Positions 25,555 through 33,217 of a stretch of DNA of 51,545 nt are shown here, piece after piece. The translations under genes and the position numbers were made by a program. Within the stretch, counting starts at the first letter, position 1, and each line of letters opens with the position of its first letter. Location: the NCBI GenBank assembly GCA_903892415.1, contig CAITIQ010000320.1, positions 1-51,545 on the forward strand, written 5' to 3'. Source of the stretch: an uncultured delta proteobacterium. Its GTDB lineage: Bacteria; Myxococcota_A; Polyangia; Polyangiales; Polyangiaceae. Under the pieces are notes generated by a model. The model was given only the letters and a program-made list of their open reading frames with translations. It did not search any database and had not been told where the DNA came from.

Positions 25555-26496
25555 TCACTGTCCGAGCGTCATATCAACGACAACTTTGCCTGGCGCTCTT
25601 CGGGCGCCGGCACCGAGGATCGCTTGCGCGAGGCCAGAGAGTGGTACCACCTCGGCGATGGCCGAGCGCAGCGCCCCGCTCGCAACGTCTGCGGCAAGCC
25701 GCGCAAGTAGCTCGGGATCGCCCTTCATGCTGAGCCATACACCGCGTTTTCCTGCGGGCGTCTTCTTGGCGATGTCCATCGTCGCCACGGTTGCAATCGC
25801 ACCGTCCGGCGCGAGCACAGCCCATGACCGCTCCACCGTGTCGCCGCCCACCAGATCGAGCACCAGGTCGACGTCGCGAGCCTCGTCCTCAAAGCGCTGC
25901 GCGCGCCGGTCGAACACGGTATCGGCGCCGAGCCCGCGTACGTAGTCGACGCTCTCGGTGGAGGTGGTCGCGAGCACTTTGGCGCCGAGCGCCTTTGCGA
26001 GCTGGACCGCGAATCCGCCCACACCGCCCGAGGCGCCGTGCACGAGGACGGTGCTTCCGGAGCGAGGTTCGCCCGCGGCGCGCAGCAGCTGCCACGCCGT
26101 CAACGCTGCAACCGGGAGCGCTGCCGCTTGCACGTCCGAGAGTGCCGCGGGGGTCACCGCCAGGCCGGCCTCGGAGACCGCCACCAGGTCTGCATACGCG
26201 CCGATGCCCGCGAGCCCCATTACACGATCCCCGACGGCCAACCTTCCGCTGGTTGCCGAGCCCACGGCCGTGACCACGCCCGCGAGCTCGAGACCGAGCG
26301 TCGCCGGCAGCGTGAGCGGGAAGCCTTGGCGCAGCCAGCCGGCCGCGAGCTTTTGGTCGAGCGGGTTCACGCCAGCCGCCTTCACCTCGACCAGCACCTG
26401 TGTCGGTGCCAGCTCGGGCGGCGCGACTTCGTCCACCCGGAGCCCATCCTGCTGGCCGTATTCGTGCAACCGTAGCGCCCTGTTTCGAGTGTTCAT
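25555..26496 (-). CDS. NADP-dependent medium-chain oxidoreductase (quinone-oxidoreductase type)
   Basis: Zinc-independent MDR enzyme of 313 residues. ATG at 26496 is preceded by GAGGAGAA at ideal distance; 52 further upstream codons are disregarded. Visible features are the GroES-like half (LVEVKAAGVNPLDQKLAAGW, LGLELAGVVTAVGSATSGR, VGDRVMGLAG) and the nucleotide-binding half with VLVHGASGGVGGFAVQLAKALGAKV, the AxxGVG-type Rossmann motif of quinone oxidoreductases. Cys ligands for catalytic or structural zinc are absent. A T-N11-A palindrome 35 bases upstream and the divergent LysR gene suggest LysR control. Confidence 0.88.
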   Translation of the reverse strand: MNTRNRALRLHEYGQQDGLRVDEVAPPELAPTQVLVEVKAAGVNPLDQKLAAGWLRQGFPLTLPATLGLELAGVVTAVGSATSGRLAVGDRVMGLAGIGAYADLVAVSEAGLAVTPAALSDVQAAALPVAALTAWQLLRAAGEPRSGSTVLVHGASGGVGGFAVQLAKALGAKVLATTSTESVDYVRGLGADTVFDRRAQRFEDEARDVDLVLDLVGGDTVERSWAVLAPDGAIATVATMDIAKKTPAGKRGVWLSMKGDPELLARLAADVASGALRSAIAEVVPLSGLAQAILGAGARRAPGKVVVDMTLGQ

Positions 26497-26530
26497 TGGG
26501 TTCTCCTCTGATCTGTTCAAAACCGAATCG

Positions 26531-26543
26531 TTCACGCGGTGAA
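26531..26543. promoter_or_regulatory. LysR-type operator, copy 1 (T-N11-A palindrome)
   Basis: TTCACGCGGTGAA is a palindrome (TTCAC-GCG-GTGAA) that fits the T-N11-A LysR box. It lies 35 bases upstream of the oxidoreductase ATG. The same motif with only the central base changed recurs at 26688-26700, and both are followed by GCT, giving a shared 16-base block. Confidence 0.6.
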
Positions 26544-26683
26544 GCTCTTGCTGCTGCTCAAGCGAGCGCCTTCTCAGGAAGGCCCGACTTGCGAGGCACT
26601 TCGCGCCGCCTGCCAAAACGTGTCTCGGCGACCAGCAACCTAGAACGTCCACACGATCTGGGAACTTGATCGATGCAAGGCCT

Positions 26684-27634
26684 ATGCTTCACGCTGTGAA
26701 GCTATCGACCTTGGACCTGAATCACGTGCGCGCGCTGCACTTCTTGCTCGAGGAGGCGCACGTCGCGCGGGCGGCTCGGCTGCTCTCGATCACGCCGGCT
26801 GCGGCGAGCAACGCGCTCCACCGCCTCCGCGTCGAGTTCGATGACCCGCTGCTGGTGCGCGTTGGGCGGGCCTTCGCGCGGACCGCGCGCGCCGAGGAGC
26901 TGCGCGGCCCTGCACGCGACGTGATCGCCGCCGCCGAGCGCCTTGTCGACGCCGCCGTACCGTTTCACCCGGCGACGTACGATGGAGAGTTCGTGCTAAC
27001 GGTGGCCCATCGCATCGCCGAGGTGCTCGTGCGCCCGCTCGACGCCCTGCTGTCCGAGCGTGCACCGCGAGCCAAGTTGCACCTTCGCACGGTGAGTGGG
27101 CCCGGTCCGAACATCCGCCCCGAGCAGCGTTGCCTTTTCGTCGTCCCGGCCTCGGTCAACCGCTTGAGCGGCGAGCCGCTGTTCACCGAAGGCTACCTCT
27201 GCGTCCTACGCGCGGGTCACCCACTGTTGAAAGGCAAGCTCTCGGTCGCACGCTACGCGGCAGCCGAACATGTGCTCGTCTCGCCGCGCGGGGATTCGGA
27301 GCATGGCGCCGTTGACGACGCGCTCGCAGCGCACGGCCTCGCACGACGCGTCTCCCGCGTGGTCACGTCGTTCTCGCTCGCTCTCGCGCTGGTGGAACGC
27401 TCGGACCGCATCGTCACGCTGCCCTGGAGCTTTCGCACTGCGCTGGCTTCGCGACGCAGCTTGGCGATTCGCACGCCGCCGTTGGAGCTTCCGCCGATCA
27501 CGATGGAAGTCGCGTGGCACCCGCAGCAAGACGGTGACCCCCGCTACACCTGGTTCCGCGCGCTCGTCCATGAGGCGGCGCGCGCACTGCGAGTGCCGCC
27601 AACAAACCAACGGGCGACCTCTCACCGGGCGTGA
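26684..27634 (+). CDS. LysR-family transcriptional regulator
   Basis: DNA-binding regulator of about 316 residues. The winged helix-turn-helix lies near the N-terminus (LNHVRALHFLLEEAHVARAARLLSITPAAASNALHRLR), followed by a two-subdomain effector-binding region. Start is uncertain: ATG 26684 is used, but GTG 26696 and TTG 26711 (giving M-D-L-N, the common LysR beginning) are possible, and the operator at 26688-26700 overlaps this zone. Divergent from the MDR oxidoreductase, the usual LysR-target arrangement. The effector is unknown. Confidence 0.9.
   Translation: MLHAVKLSTLDLNHVRALHFLLEEAHVARAARLLSITPAAASNALHRLRVEFDDPLLVRVGRAFARTARAEELRGPARDVIAAAERLVDAAVPFHPATYDGEFVLTVAHRIAEVLVRPLDALLSERAPRAKLHLRTVSGPGPNIRPEQRCLFVVPASVNRLSGEPLFTEGYLCVLRAGHPLLKGKLSVARYAAAEHVLVSPRGDSEHGAVDDALAAHGLARRVSRVVTSFSLALALVERSDRIVTLPWSFRTALASRRSLAIRTPPLELPPITMEVAWHPQQDGDPRYTWFRALVHEAARALRVPPTNQRATSHRA
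26688..26700. promoter_or_regulatory. LysR-type operator, copy 2, at the regulator's own start
   Basis: TTCACGCTGTGAA differs from copy 1 only at the eighth base. It coincides with the beginning of the LysR coding region, consistent with autorepression, and would favour a start codon downstream of it. The two copies are centred 157 bases apart, about 15 helical turns. Confidence 0.55.
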
Positions 27635-27687
27635 TGGCCCTGTTAGAGAACGCCCGGCGTAGTGACGCAGCCGCAGCTATGAAGCGG

Positions 27688-29148
27688 TCAGGACCCGCAG
27701 CTGAGCGCGCAGGTCGCGTTGGACTTGGCGGCATTGACGCAGACGTCATCCCACGAGTTCGAGCAGCAGAAGTTGTCCGCCGCGCAGATCACGTCGATGC
27801 ACTCTTGCTTGTCGCTGTCAGTGCAGGTCTCGCTGCTAAGCGCGGGGCCAGCGGCGCACAGGTCGACGGCACACGTTCCGGGCTTGGCTTTGGCGCTGGT
27901 GACGAAGGTTGCCGGCGGAAGCACCAGCCCGGTCAAGCCAGCGGTCTTGCTTTTGATGCCGCACTTGTCGCCGTTGGATTCGGTGCAGCGCGTGAGCTGG
28001 CCGTCGAAGTAGGGTTGGTAGATGTCGTGAAAGCCACGCAGCTCTTCGCCGGAGTTGTTGGGCGCCAAGCTGGTACCCCACGAGTTCTTCATGCGGATGA
28101 ACTCGATCTTTGCTTGCGGTGCGAGGGCTGCGTCGAGCGCTTTGTCATCGGTGATGAGCTCCCCAGCTTTGAGCGTGCCGAAGCCGGGGACGTCGTTGAT
28201 TTGGTAGTCCTCGACGATCGTCATGTGGCCGCCCTGTCGACCGGGGACCGCAGGCGGCGCAGTGAAGCGGTTCTGCGAATCCATCGCCGCAAAATCTACG
28301 AACCAAACCATGATCACCGGCATGCCGTCGTGCATCGCCGACTGCATGCGAATTTGTAGGTCGCGGCGTGCGCTGGGGCTGGTCGGGTAGCTGACCTCGT
28401 TCCAAGCGAACTTGCCTTTGCGCTTCAGGAAGTCGAAGTTCGACGAGGGCGTGCCGATCGCGTCGGCCAGCGAGATCTTCTGGCCCACCGGAATGTCTTT
28501 GGCCAGGAGAATGCCCGATTCGGCGCTCGGGACCACGCTCGCGTCGAGCAAGGTGCGTTTGACATCCGGACCAAAGGTGTCGTCGAGGCCCTTGATGGTG
28601 GCTGCGTTCAAGCCCCACGCTTTGTCGAGCTCGGCGCGTACGAGCTTGCGGTCTTTCCGAGCGGCCGGGTCTTTGAGCGCGCCGTTCTTCAGCGACTCAT
28701 TGATCGCGCTCAGCGCGGAGGATTGCCGCGCGCTGCGGGCCTCTTCTTGCTCCTCGGGGATGAAGCGGCCTTCCTCAATCACGCCGTAGCGGCGCATGAT
28801 CTCCGCGGCCAAACCGAACCAACCGCCCGTCGAAATCTGGCCCTTGTCGAGCGATGCGAGCCGCGCGCTGGTGCCTGCGGGTGCGCCGGCGATCTGCTCG
28901 TACCAATGCCAATAGGAGATCCACGACTCCGAAAGATTGAGCTCGCTGCCCGTCTCGCTCAGGTGGAGTGACTCAGCCCAACCCACTGACGCATAGGCCC
29001 AGCAGTTGCCGATCGACTGCTTCTTGACCGAGCTGTTGTTGATGTCGGTGATGTTGTCTTCAGCGCTGCCGGTGTCGTCGCACCCGGCGAAGGCGGTGAT
29101 GATCGAGAGACCTGCGAGCGTCTGGCGAGCAAAGCGGCGTAGGGACAT
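27688..29148 (-). CDS. Papain-like (C1 family) cysteine protease lipoprotein with Cys-rich tail
   Basis: Exported protease of 486 residues. Signal LSIITAFAGC gives a lipid-modified Cys 23. The catalytic set of papain-type enzymes is in order: oxyanion Gln in KKQSIGNCWAYAS with nucleophile Cys 49, His 308 in GGHMTIVEDYQ, and Asn 355 in RMKNSWG. There is no obvious long propeptide between signal and active site. The C-terminal 60 residues carry nine or more Cys, ending in CCSNSWDDVCVNAAK, a motif frequent in secreted proteins of Myxococcota (family knowledge). The long insert between Cys and His is larger than in cathepsins. Confidence 0.85.
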   Translation of the reverse strand: MSLRRFARQTLAGLSIITAFAGCDDTGSAEDNITDINNSSVKKQSIGNCWAYASVGWAESLHLSETGSELNLSESWISYWHWYEQIAGAPAGTSARLASLDKGQISTGGWFGLAAEIMRRYGVIEEGRFIPEEQEEARSARQSSALSAINESLKNGALKDPAARKDRKLVRAELDKAWGLNAATIKGLDDTFGPDVKRTLLDASVVPSAESGILLAKDIPVGQKISLADAIGTPSSNFDFLKRKGKFAWNEVSYPTSPSARRDLQIRMQSAMHDGMPVIMVWFVDFAAMDSQNRFTAPPAVPGRQGGHMTIVEDYQINDVPGFGTLKAGELITDDKALDAALAPQAKIEFIRMKNSWGTSLAPNNSGEELRGFHDIYQPYFDGQLTRCTESNGDKCGIKSKTAGLTGLVLPPATFVTSAKAKPGTCAVDLCAAGPALSSETCTDSDKQECIDVICAADNFCCSNSWDDVCVNAAKSNATCALSCGS

Positions 29149-29295
29149 GCCAGCAATAAAGCAGGTTTCAGACCAACGCTTGGTGCTCCGTTGAGCGAGG
29201 CATTTATGGGCTTATGTAGGACAATGTCTGGTGCCTGAGACAACCGAGATCCAGCTTGTGGGATCCAGGGGCCGGCCGGGCCGAGGGTGCGGCGC

Positions 29296-30270
29296 TTAGG
29301 TTCGGGGCGGGGGAGGTTGCTGCGTTGGTGGTTGGCCTTGCTCTGGTCCGTACGCTGCTGGCCCCTGCGGTCCGTACGCCGGCCCCTGCGGTCCGGGATG
29401 CCAACCGGGCTGCCATGTGGGGGCGCCCTGCTGCGCCGACCATCCTCCTGGAGGCGCGCCCCACCCCGTTTGGCGTGCGCGTGCTTGGGCTCGCTGTTTG
29501 CGCACCAGCCAAACCACGACGAGCGCCGCGACGAGCACGATGCTCAGCATGCCTACGACCCGGCCGACGGCCTGGCCTTTACGGAAGGCCGAGCTCACCG
29601 GCTTGGCGGCCTCGAGTGAATCGAGCAGCTCGCGTGCTCGTCCGCTCGCCCAACGCTCTTCGCTACGCGGGGCACTGAACGAGAGCACGTAGGTCACACT
29701 ACCCACTGGCAGAAGGTACGCGCGCACGTAGCCAAACAGCGAGGCCACCGGGTCGTCGCCCACTACGCGCAGCCGCACATCGATCTCGGCTGCCTTGCGA
29801 TCGGCGAGCGAAATCAAGCGTACTTCCTGCGAGTCAGCGCCGCCTTTGGTCGCCCCCAGCAGCCCCTCGATGAAGCCCTCGCTTACCTTCTTGAACTCCG
29901 TCTCCGGATCGAACGGTGACCCCTCTCGCTGCACATGCAGGATCGAAAACAGCTCCTCGCGTCGCAAAATCACAAACGCGACGGTCTCGGTCTTGCGACC
30001 ACTGACGCTGTCCCGCAACTTGCGACGCTGTGCTGGCTCGATACCGTCGCACCCAGCATCCTCGCGGCCTTCGGGCACGATGATGCACAAGCGCTCGTTC
30101 GGCTTGGCCTCGAGCTGCATCGAGAAATCGGGGTTCTTCCCGACGATCTCGAAGCTGCGCGCCACGCCTGGTACGGCCAGTAGGGCCAACGCGAGCAACC
30201 ACACCGACGTCGCGAGCCAACGGGTCACTCCGTCGCAGACGGCACTTAAGGCTTTGTCACGAGTCAGCAT
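29296..30270 (-). CDS. Exported single-pass protein with Pro/Gln/Gly-rich cytoplasmic tail
   Basis: Unrecognised 324-residue protein. A signal sequence (VWLLALALLAVPGVARS, cleavage near residue 38) is followed by a soluble domain of about 190 residues with CIIVPEGREDAGCDG as a possible disulphide pair, one transmembrane helix (about 245-262, VGMLSIVLVAALVVVWLV), a short basic stop-transfer sequence, and a low-complexity tail rich in Pro, Gly, Gln and Trp (GPAYGPQGPAAYGP). Its promoter must lie at the edge of the 30271-31060 repeat region. Function unknown. Confidence 0.72.
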   Translation of the reverse strand: MLTRDKALSAVCDGVTRWLATSVWLLALALLAVPGVARSFEIVGKNPDFSMQLEAKPNERLCIIVPEGREDAGCDGIEPAQRRKLRDSVSGRKTETVAFVILRREELFSILHVQREGSPFDPETEFKKVSEGFIEGLLGATKGGADSQEVRLISLADRKAAEIDVRLRVVGDDPVASLFGYVRAYLLPVGSVTYVLSFSAPRSEERWASGRARELLDSLEAAKPVSSAFRKGQAVGRVVGMLSIVLVAALVVVWLVRKQRAQARARQTGWGAPPGGWSAQQGAPTWQPGWHPGPQGPAYGPQGPAAYGPEQGQPPTQQPPPPRT

Positions 30271-30340
30271 CGCGGCAGCCTAGCAGTGACGTGGGCTGCG
30301 CCTCCGCGCGTTCGAAAGCACGAAGGGCTCGAGCCCCGGT

Positions 30341-30547
30341 GCGCGACATTGCGCCGAGTCTCACCGTGACAGCGGGCGATGTGTCGCATCCTGCGGGGCC
30401 TCGAGCCCCAGGGCGCGACATTGCGCCGAGTCTCATCGTGACAGCGGGCGATGTGTCGCATCCAGCCGGGCCACGAGCCCCAGGGCCGCGACATTGCGCC
30501 GAGTCTCACCATGACAGCGGGCGATGTGTCGCATCCAGCCGGGCCAC
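30341..30547. repeat. Three tandem 72-73-base direct repeats
   Basis: Three near-identical units start at about 30341, 30413 and 30486. Each reads GCGACATTGCGCCGAGTCTC at its left and ends GATGTGTCGCATCC, with only a few substitutions; the unit edges GCGACA and TGTCGC are complementary, and GTCTCACCGTGAC in the middle is a partial palindrome. Units are joined by GGGGC-TCGAGCCCC-type hairpins, and a further GGGCTCGAGCCC lies just before unit 1. The one-base change in spacing shifts frame, so a protein repeat is unlikely. Confidence 0.85.
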
Positions 30548-30592
30548 CTATGGCCCAGGTTCTTCAACCCCTGCAAATTTCCCGAAAAACGT

Positions 30593-30979
30593 GGATGATC
30601 CGGCCCCAACAGCCCCTCCGCCCGGCTCCAGGCGGATCACCCGTCCAAGTCCGCAGGATTTCCGAACCGGGTAGGCGGATCATCCGGCCTCCATCACCCG
30701 CCGAGCGGATGACCCGCCGGGTCACCCGGCCAAAACCGGCCAGCTTTCGCGTCTGGAGCCGGATCATCCGCTCCCACACGACCTCCGACCCGACTTCCGA
30801 GCGGATCATCCGCCCTCGTCCAAGCAAGATCAAGCACTTACGAGGCGGATCATCCGCTCCGGCGGAGCGTCGGGCGTCCCAGCGGCCGGATCATCCGGCC
30901 AAAGATGCGGTAGGAGGGCGGGTTTTCGCGGGTGATCCGCCTGACGAGGGACGGGAGGGCTTTGGAGGGCGGGTGATCC
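30593..30979. repeat. Phased array of GGAT-N-ATCC palindromes, period 42 bases
   Basis: Ten sites close to GGATCATCC or GGATGATCC start at 30593, 30634, 30677, 30719, 30761, 30803, 30847, 30888, 30930 and 30971. Steps are 41, 43, 42, 42, 42, 44, 41, 42 and 41, a mean of 42. One extra site sits out of phase at 30707. Flanks extend the symmetry, best at 30884-30900 (GGCCGGATCATCCGGCC). Spacers are unrelated to each other. The array lies downstream of the oxidoreductase gene (31061) and about 320 bases upstream of the gene starting at 30270. Function unknown. Confidence 0.85.
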
Positions 30980-31060
30980 GGGTTTTGTGGGGAAATCATA
31001 CCCACCTCCGCCACTCCAAACAGCCCGGGTCATGTCGGATCGACTCGGACATTGACGGGC

Positions 31061-31660
31061 CTACTCGTAAACGAACGCAGCGTTGGTGCCGCCCTTCATG
31101 CCCACCGCGATCTGAATGTTGAGGTGGGCCATCGCCTCGAGCTGACGGGCAACCGTAAGCGGCCCTACTTCGACCGGAGCGAGGCCGGCGCTACGCGCAA
31201 GCTCAACGACGATCGCGCGCGCCTCGTCGTGATCCGAGGCCACGAAGCAACTGACGCGCCCGGCTGGACGAGGCTCAGGCGCCTGCCGAAGCACGTCGGC
31301 GAAGATGGTGTTGAAGGCCTTGACCACGCGCGCGCCGGGGAGCGCGCGCGCAACCTCCTCGGCCGCTGAGTTCTCCTGGCCCAACAACATCGGGGACCAG
31401 TCGGCGTTCACCGGGTTGGTGGCGTCGACGACGATCTTCCCAGTCAGCTGCGTCGCCAAGCCGGGCAAGAGCTCGCGCACCACGGCGAACGGAACGGCGA
31501 GAACCACCACCTCCGCTTGAATAGCCGTGAGGATGGGGACCTCGCCAGCCTCGAGCTTTGCCTCCGCCCGAACGCCGTAGACGACCTCGTGCCCACCCAG
31601 GGCGAGGGCGTGGCCAAGTGCGCGCGCCAGACTGCCCGCGCCGACAAATCCGATTTTCAT
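31061..31660 (-). CDS. NAD(P)-binding oxidoreductase of the F420-NADP reductase (NpdG-like) family
   Basis: Small Rossmann protein of 199 residues. The N-terminus MKIGFVGAGSLARALGHALA is the nucleotide-binding motif, followed by VVVLAVPFAVVRELLPGLA, VVDATNPVN and the conserved ARVVKAFNTIFADVL, matching the F420-dependent NADP oxidoreductase-like group. Whether F420 is really used is unknown; many members of the family act with other partners. A perfect 16-base palindrome lies 38 bases upstream of the ATG, and the TetR gene lies just beyond, so TetR repression is likely. A remnant of a paralogue is at 25491-25544. Confidence 0.85.
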   Translation of the reverse strand: MKIGFVGAGSLARALGHALALGGHEVVYGVRAEAKLEAGEVPILTAIQAEVVVLAVPFAVVRELLPGLATQLTGKIVVDATNPVNADWSPMLLGQENSAAEEVARALPGARVVKAFNTIFADVLRQAPEPRPAGRVSCFVASDHDEARAIVVELARSAGLAPVEVGPLTVARQLEAMAHLNIQIAVGMKGGTNAAFVYE

Positions 31661-31697
31661 AGTGAACCAGTGCCTCCAGCGGGCACGCTAACTCCAT

Positions 31698-31713
31698 TAG
31701 ACCAATTGGTCTA
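31698..31713. promoter_or_regulatory. TetR-type operator, copy 1
   Basis: TAGACCAATTGGTCTA is a perfect 16-base palindrome between the TetR gene and the oxidoreductase start. The same half-site, AGACC, occurs in the palindrome at 33218-33235. TAGACC-N4-GGTCTA resembles the site I recall for the TetR-family regulator NemR, which should be checked. Confidence 0.75.
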
Positions 31714-31736
31714 GTAGCCGGCCGCGAGGCCCGCAT

Positions 31737-32318
31737 TCACGAGAGCAGCCGCCCAAACACCACGCGCAGGAAACCCTCGAGCGGCGCTCCGCTCTTCTTG
31801 AGCTTCATTTGCATGAGCGCGCCCTCCCAGGCGTCGAGGATGAAGGCCGCTGTCTCGTCACAGTCCAAAGCAGGCTCGAGCTCCCCGCGCTCTCGAGCCT
31901 CGCGCAAGCAATCGGCGATGCGGTGACGCCAGCGACCAAACAGCTTCGCCAACGCCTGGCGCGGCTTGGGACCGCGGTCAGCCAGCTCTTGGCCCAACAG
32001 GCCGAGCAAGCAGCCGCCCGAGTAGCCGGCGCGCTCGAAGTCGCGCTTTAGCGCCTCGAAATAGCGCCGCAACCGCTCGAGCGGCGGATGCACTTCATTG
32101 CCGAGCGCGCGGTCGAGCGATGGCAGATGTTGCTCGTAGTAGAACTCGGCGACCGCCAGCGCGAAGTCCTGCTTGTCTTCGAAGTGGTGGTAGAAAGAGC
32201 CGCGCGGGACCTGGGCGCGCTCGAGGATGGCGTTCGTCCCGACGAAGTCATAACCGCCTTCCAGGAACAGCTCCATACCCGAGAAAAGCAGCGCCTCGCG
32301 CGTGTCACGACCTCTCAT
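31737..32318 (-). CDS. TetR-family transcriptional regulator
   Basis: DNA-binding repressor of 193 residues. The ATG at 32318 overlaps the preceding hydrolase stop by four bases; 54 codons of upstream open frame are disregarded. The helix-turn-helix lies at residues 8-50 (REALLFSGMELFLEGGYDFVGTNAILERAQVPRGSFYHHFEDKQDF), typical of TetR with FYHHF at the end. The C-terminal half contains a Cys in GGCLLG, of the kind that senses electrophiles in NemR-like proteins (inference). Two operators frame the three-gene unit. Confidence 0.9.
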   Translation of the reverse strand: MRGRDTREALLFSGMELFLEGGYDFVGTNAILERAQVPRGSFYHHFEDKQDFALAVAEFYYEQHLPSLDRALGNEVHPPLERLRRYFEALKRDFERAGYSGGCLLGLLGQELADRGPKPRQALAKLFGRWRHRIADCLREARERGELEPALDCDETAAFILDAWEGALMQMKLKKSGAPLEGFLRVVFGRLLS

Positions 32319-33208
32319 GCAGCGCCTCGGGGCACGAGATGCTGGCGCAGATGGTCGACGATTCGCTCGCTCGCCGCGTTCACGAGCCGCGGCTGATCGT
32401 AGAAGTCCACCTGGTTCGACGACTCCACCCAGGTGAGCGACTTGGGCGCAGGGACGTTGTCGTAGAAGCGTCGCGCCCAAGCCGGGGAGAGCGCGTTCTC
32501 CGAGTGCACCATCGCCACCGGCACCGAGACTTTGGGCGCCGCGGCCTGCACATCGAACGGGAGAAAGAGCTCCCGCGACATCAATGCAAACTGGTTGCGA
32601 TAGTTGGGCACCGCAGCTCGCTGGGTGGCGTAGTAGTCGAAGGTATCGGGCAACATCATCGCAGCATCACCTTGAAGGGCAGCAGCCGGCACGGTTGTCG
32701 TCTCACCCGTCGCTTCATAGTGCATCCGCGCGGCGCGGCCCGCCTCGACCTTCGCATCGAAGCCTGTAGCGTCCTTCGCGCGGAGCTCACTCGGATCACG
32801 GTAGTAGCCAGCGACCATGCCGAGGGCGCGAACGCGGGGATGGTCGAGCGACGCCCAAGCAGCGTAGCCCGCACCGAGACAGACGCCCACGAGCCCAAGC
32901 CGCTCGCCGTCGACGTTTGGGTGCGCGGCGAGCCACTCGAGAGAAGTGCGCAAATCCTCCACCTTGTGCGGCCAGGACTCGAACTGCCGCGGGGCTCCGC
33001 CGCTCTCGCCGAAAAAGCGATGATCGATCGCGAGCGCAGCGAAGCCCCGCATCGCCAGCGCGCAAGCGTAGACCCCGGTGACCTGCTCCTTCACCGAGGT
33101 CATCGGCCCTGCCACCACCACCGCCGGGTGCGGCCCCGGCTGCGCCGGCCAGTACATTTCACCGACCACCTGGACCTGATTCACCTCGAAGAAGACACGT
33201 TGGCGCAT
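32315..33208 (-). CDS. Alpha/beta hydrolase of the YcjY/dienelactone-hydrolase-like family, catalytic His apparently replaced
   Basis: A 297-residue alpha/beta hydrolase. The nucleophile elbow is GLVGVCLGAGYAA, a G-x-C-x-G with Cys 110 instead of Ser, and MVAGYYRDPSELRAK, HSENALSP follow the family order. The usual TH-x-DLY motif that supplies the catalytic His is here SNQVDFY (Gln 266), so hydrolysis may be lost or modified. It is the first gene of a unit with TetR and, after a gap, the NAD(P)-oxidoreductase. An operator-like palindrome lies 10 bases upstream. Confidence 0.82.
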   Translation of the reverse strand: MRQRVFFEVNQVQVVGEMYWPAQPGPHPAVVVAGPMTSVKEQVTGVYACALAMRGFAALAIDHRFFGESGGAPRQFESWPHKVEDLRTSLEWLAAHPNVDGERLGLVGVCLGAGYAAWASLDHPRVRALGMVAGYYRDPSELRAKDATGFDAKVEAGRAARMHYEATGETTTVPAAALQGDAAMMLPDTFDYYATQRAAVPNYRNQFALMSRELFLPFDVQAAAPKVSVPVAMVHSENALSPAWARRFYDNVPAPKSLTWVESSNQVDFYDQPRLVNAASERIVDHLRQHLVPRGAA

Positions 33209-33217
33209 CGCCCCACA

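Noticed and set aside
30593..30979. CRISPR array
   Set aside because: The repeated unit is only about 9-17 bases, varies between copies, inverts its central base, and no cas gene is present.
30593..30979. CsrA/RsmA-binding sponge RNA
   Set aside because: GGA motifs recur, but they lie in the stems of the predicted hairpins, not in the loops as in CsrB-like RNAs, and no csrA gene is nearby.
30451..31122. 223-residue plus-strand reading frame across the repeat region
   Set aside because: The repeat steps are not multiples of three, residue composition follows the DNA repeats, and it runs antisense into the NpdG-like gene.
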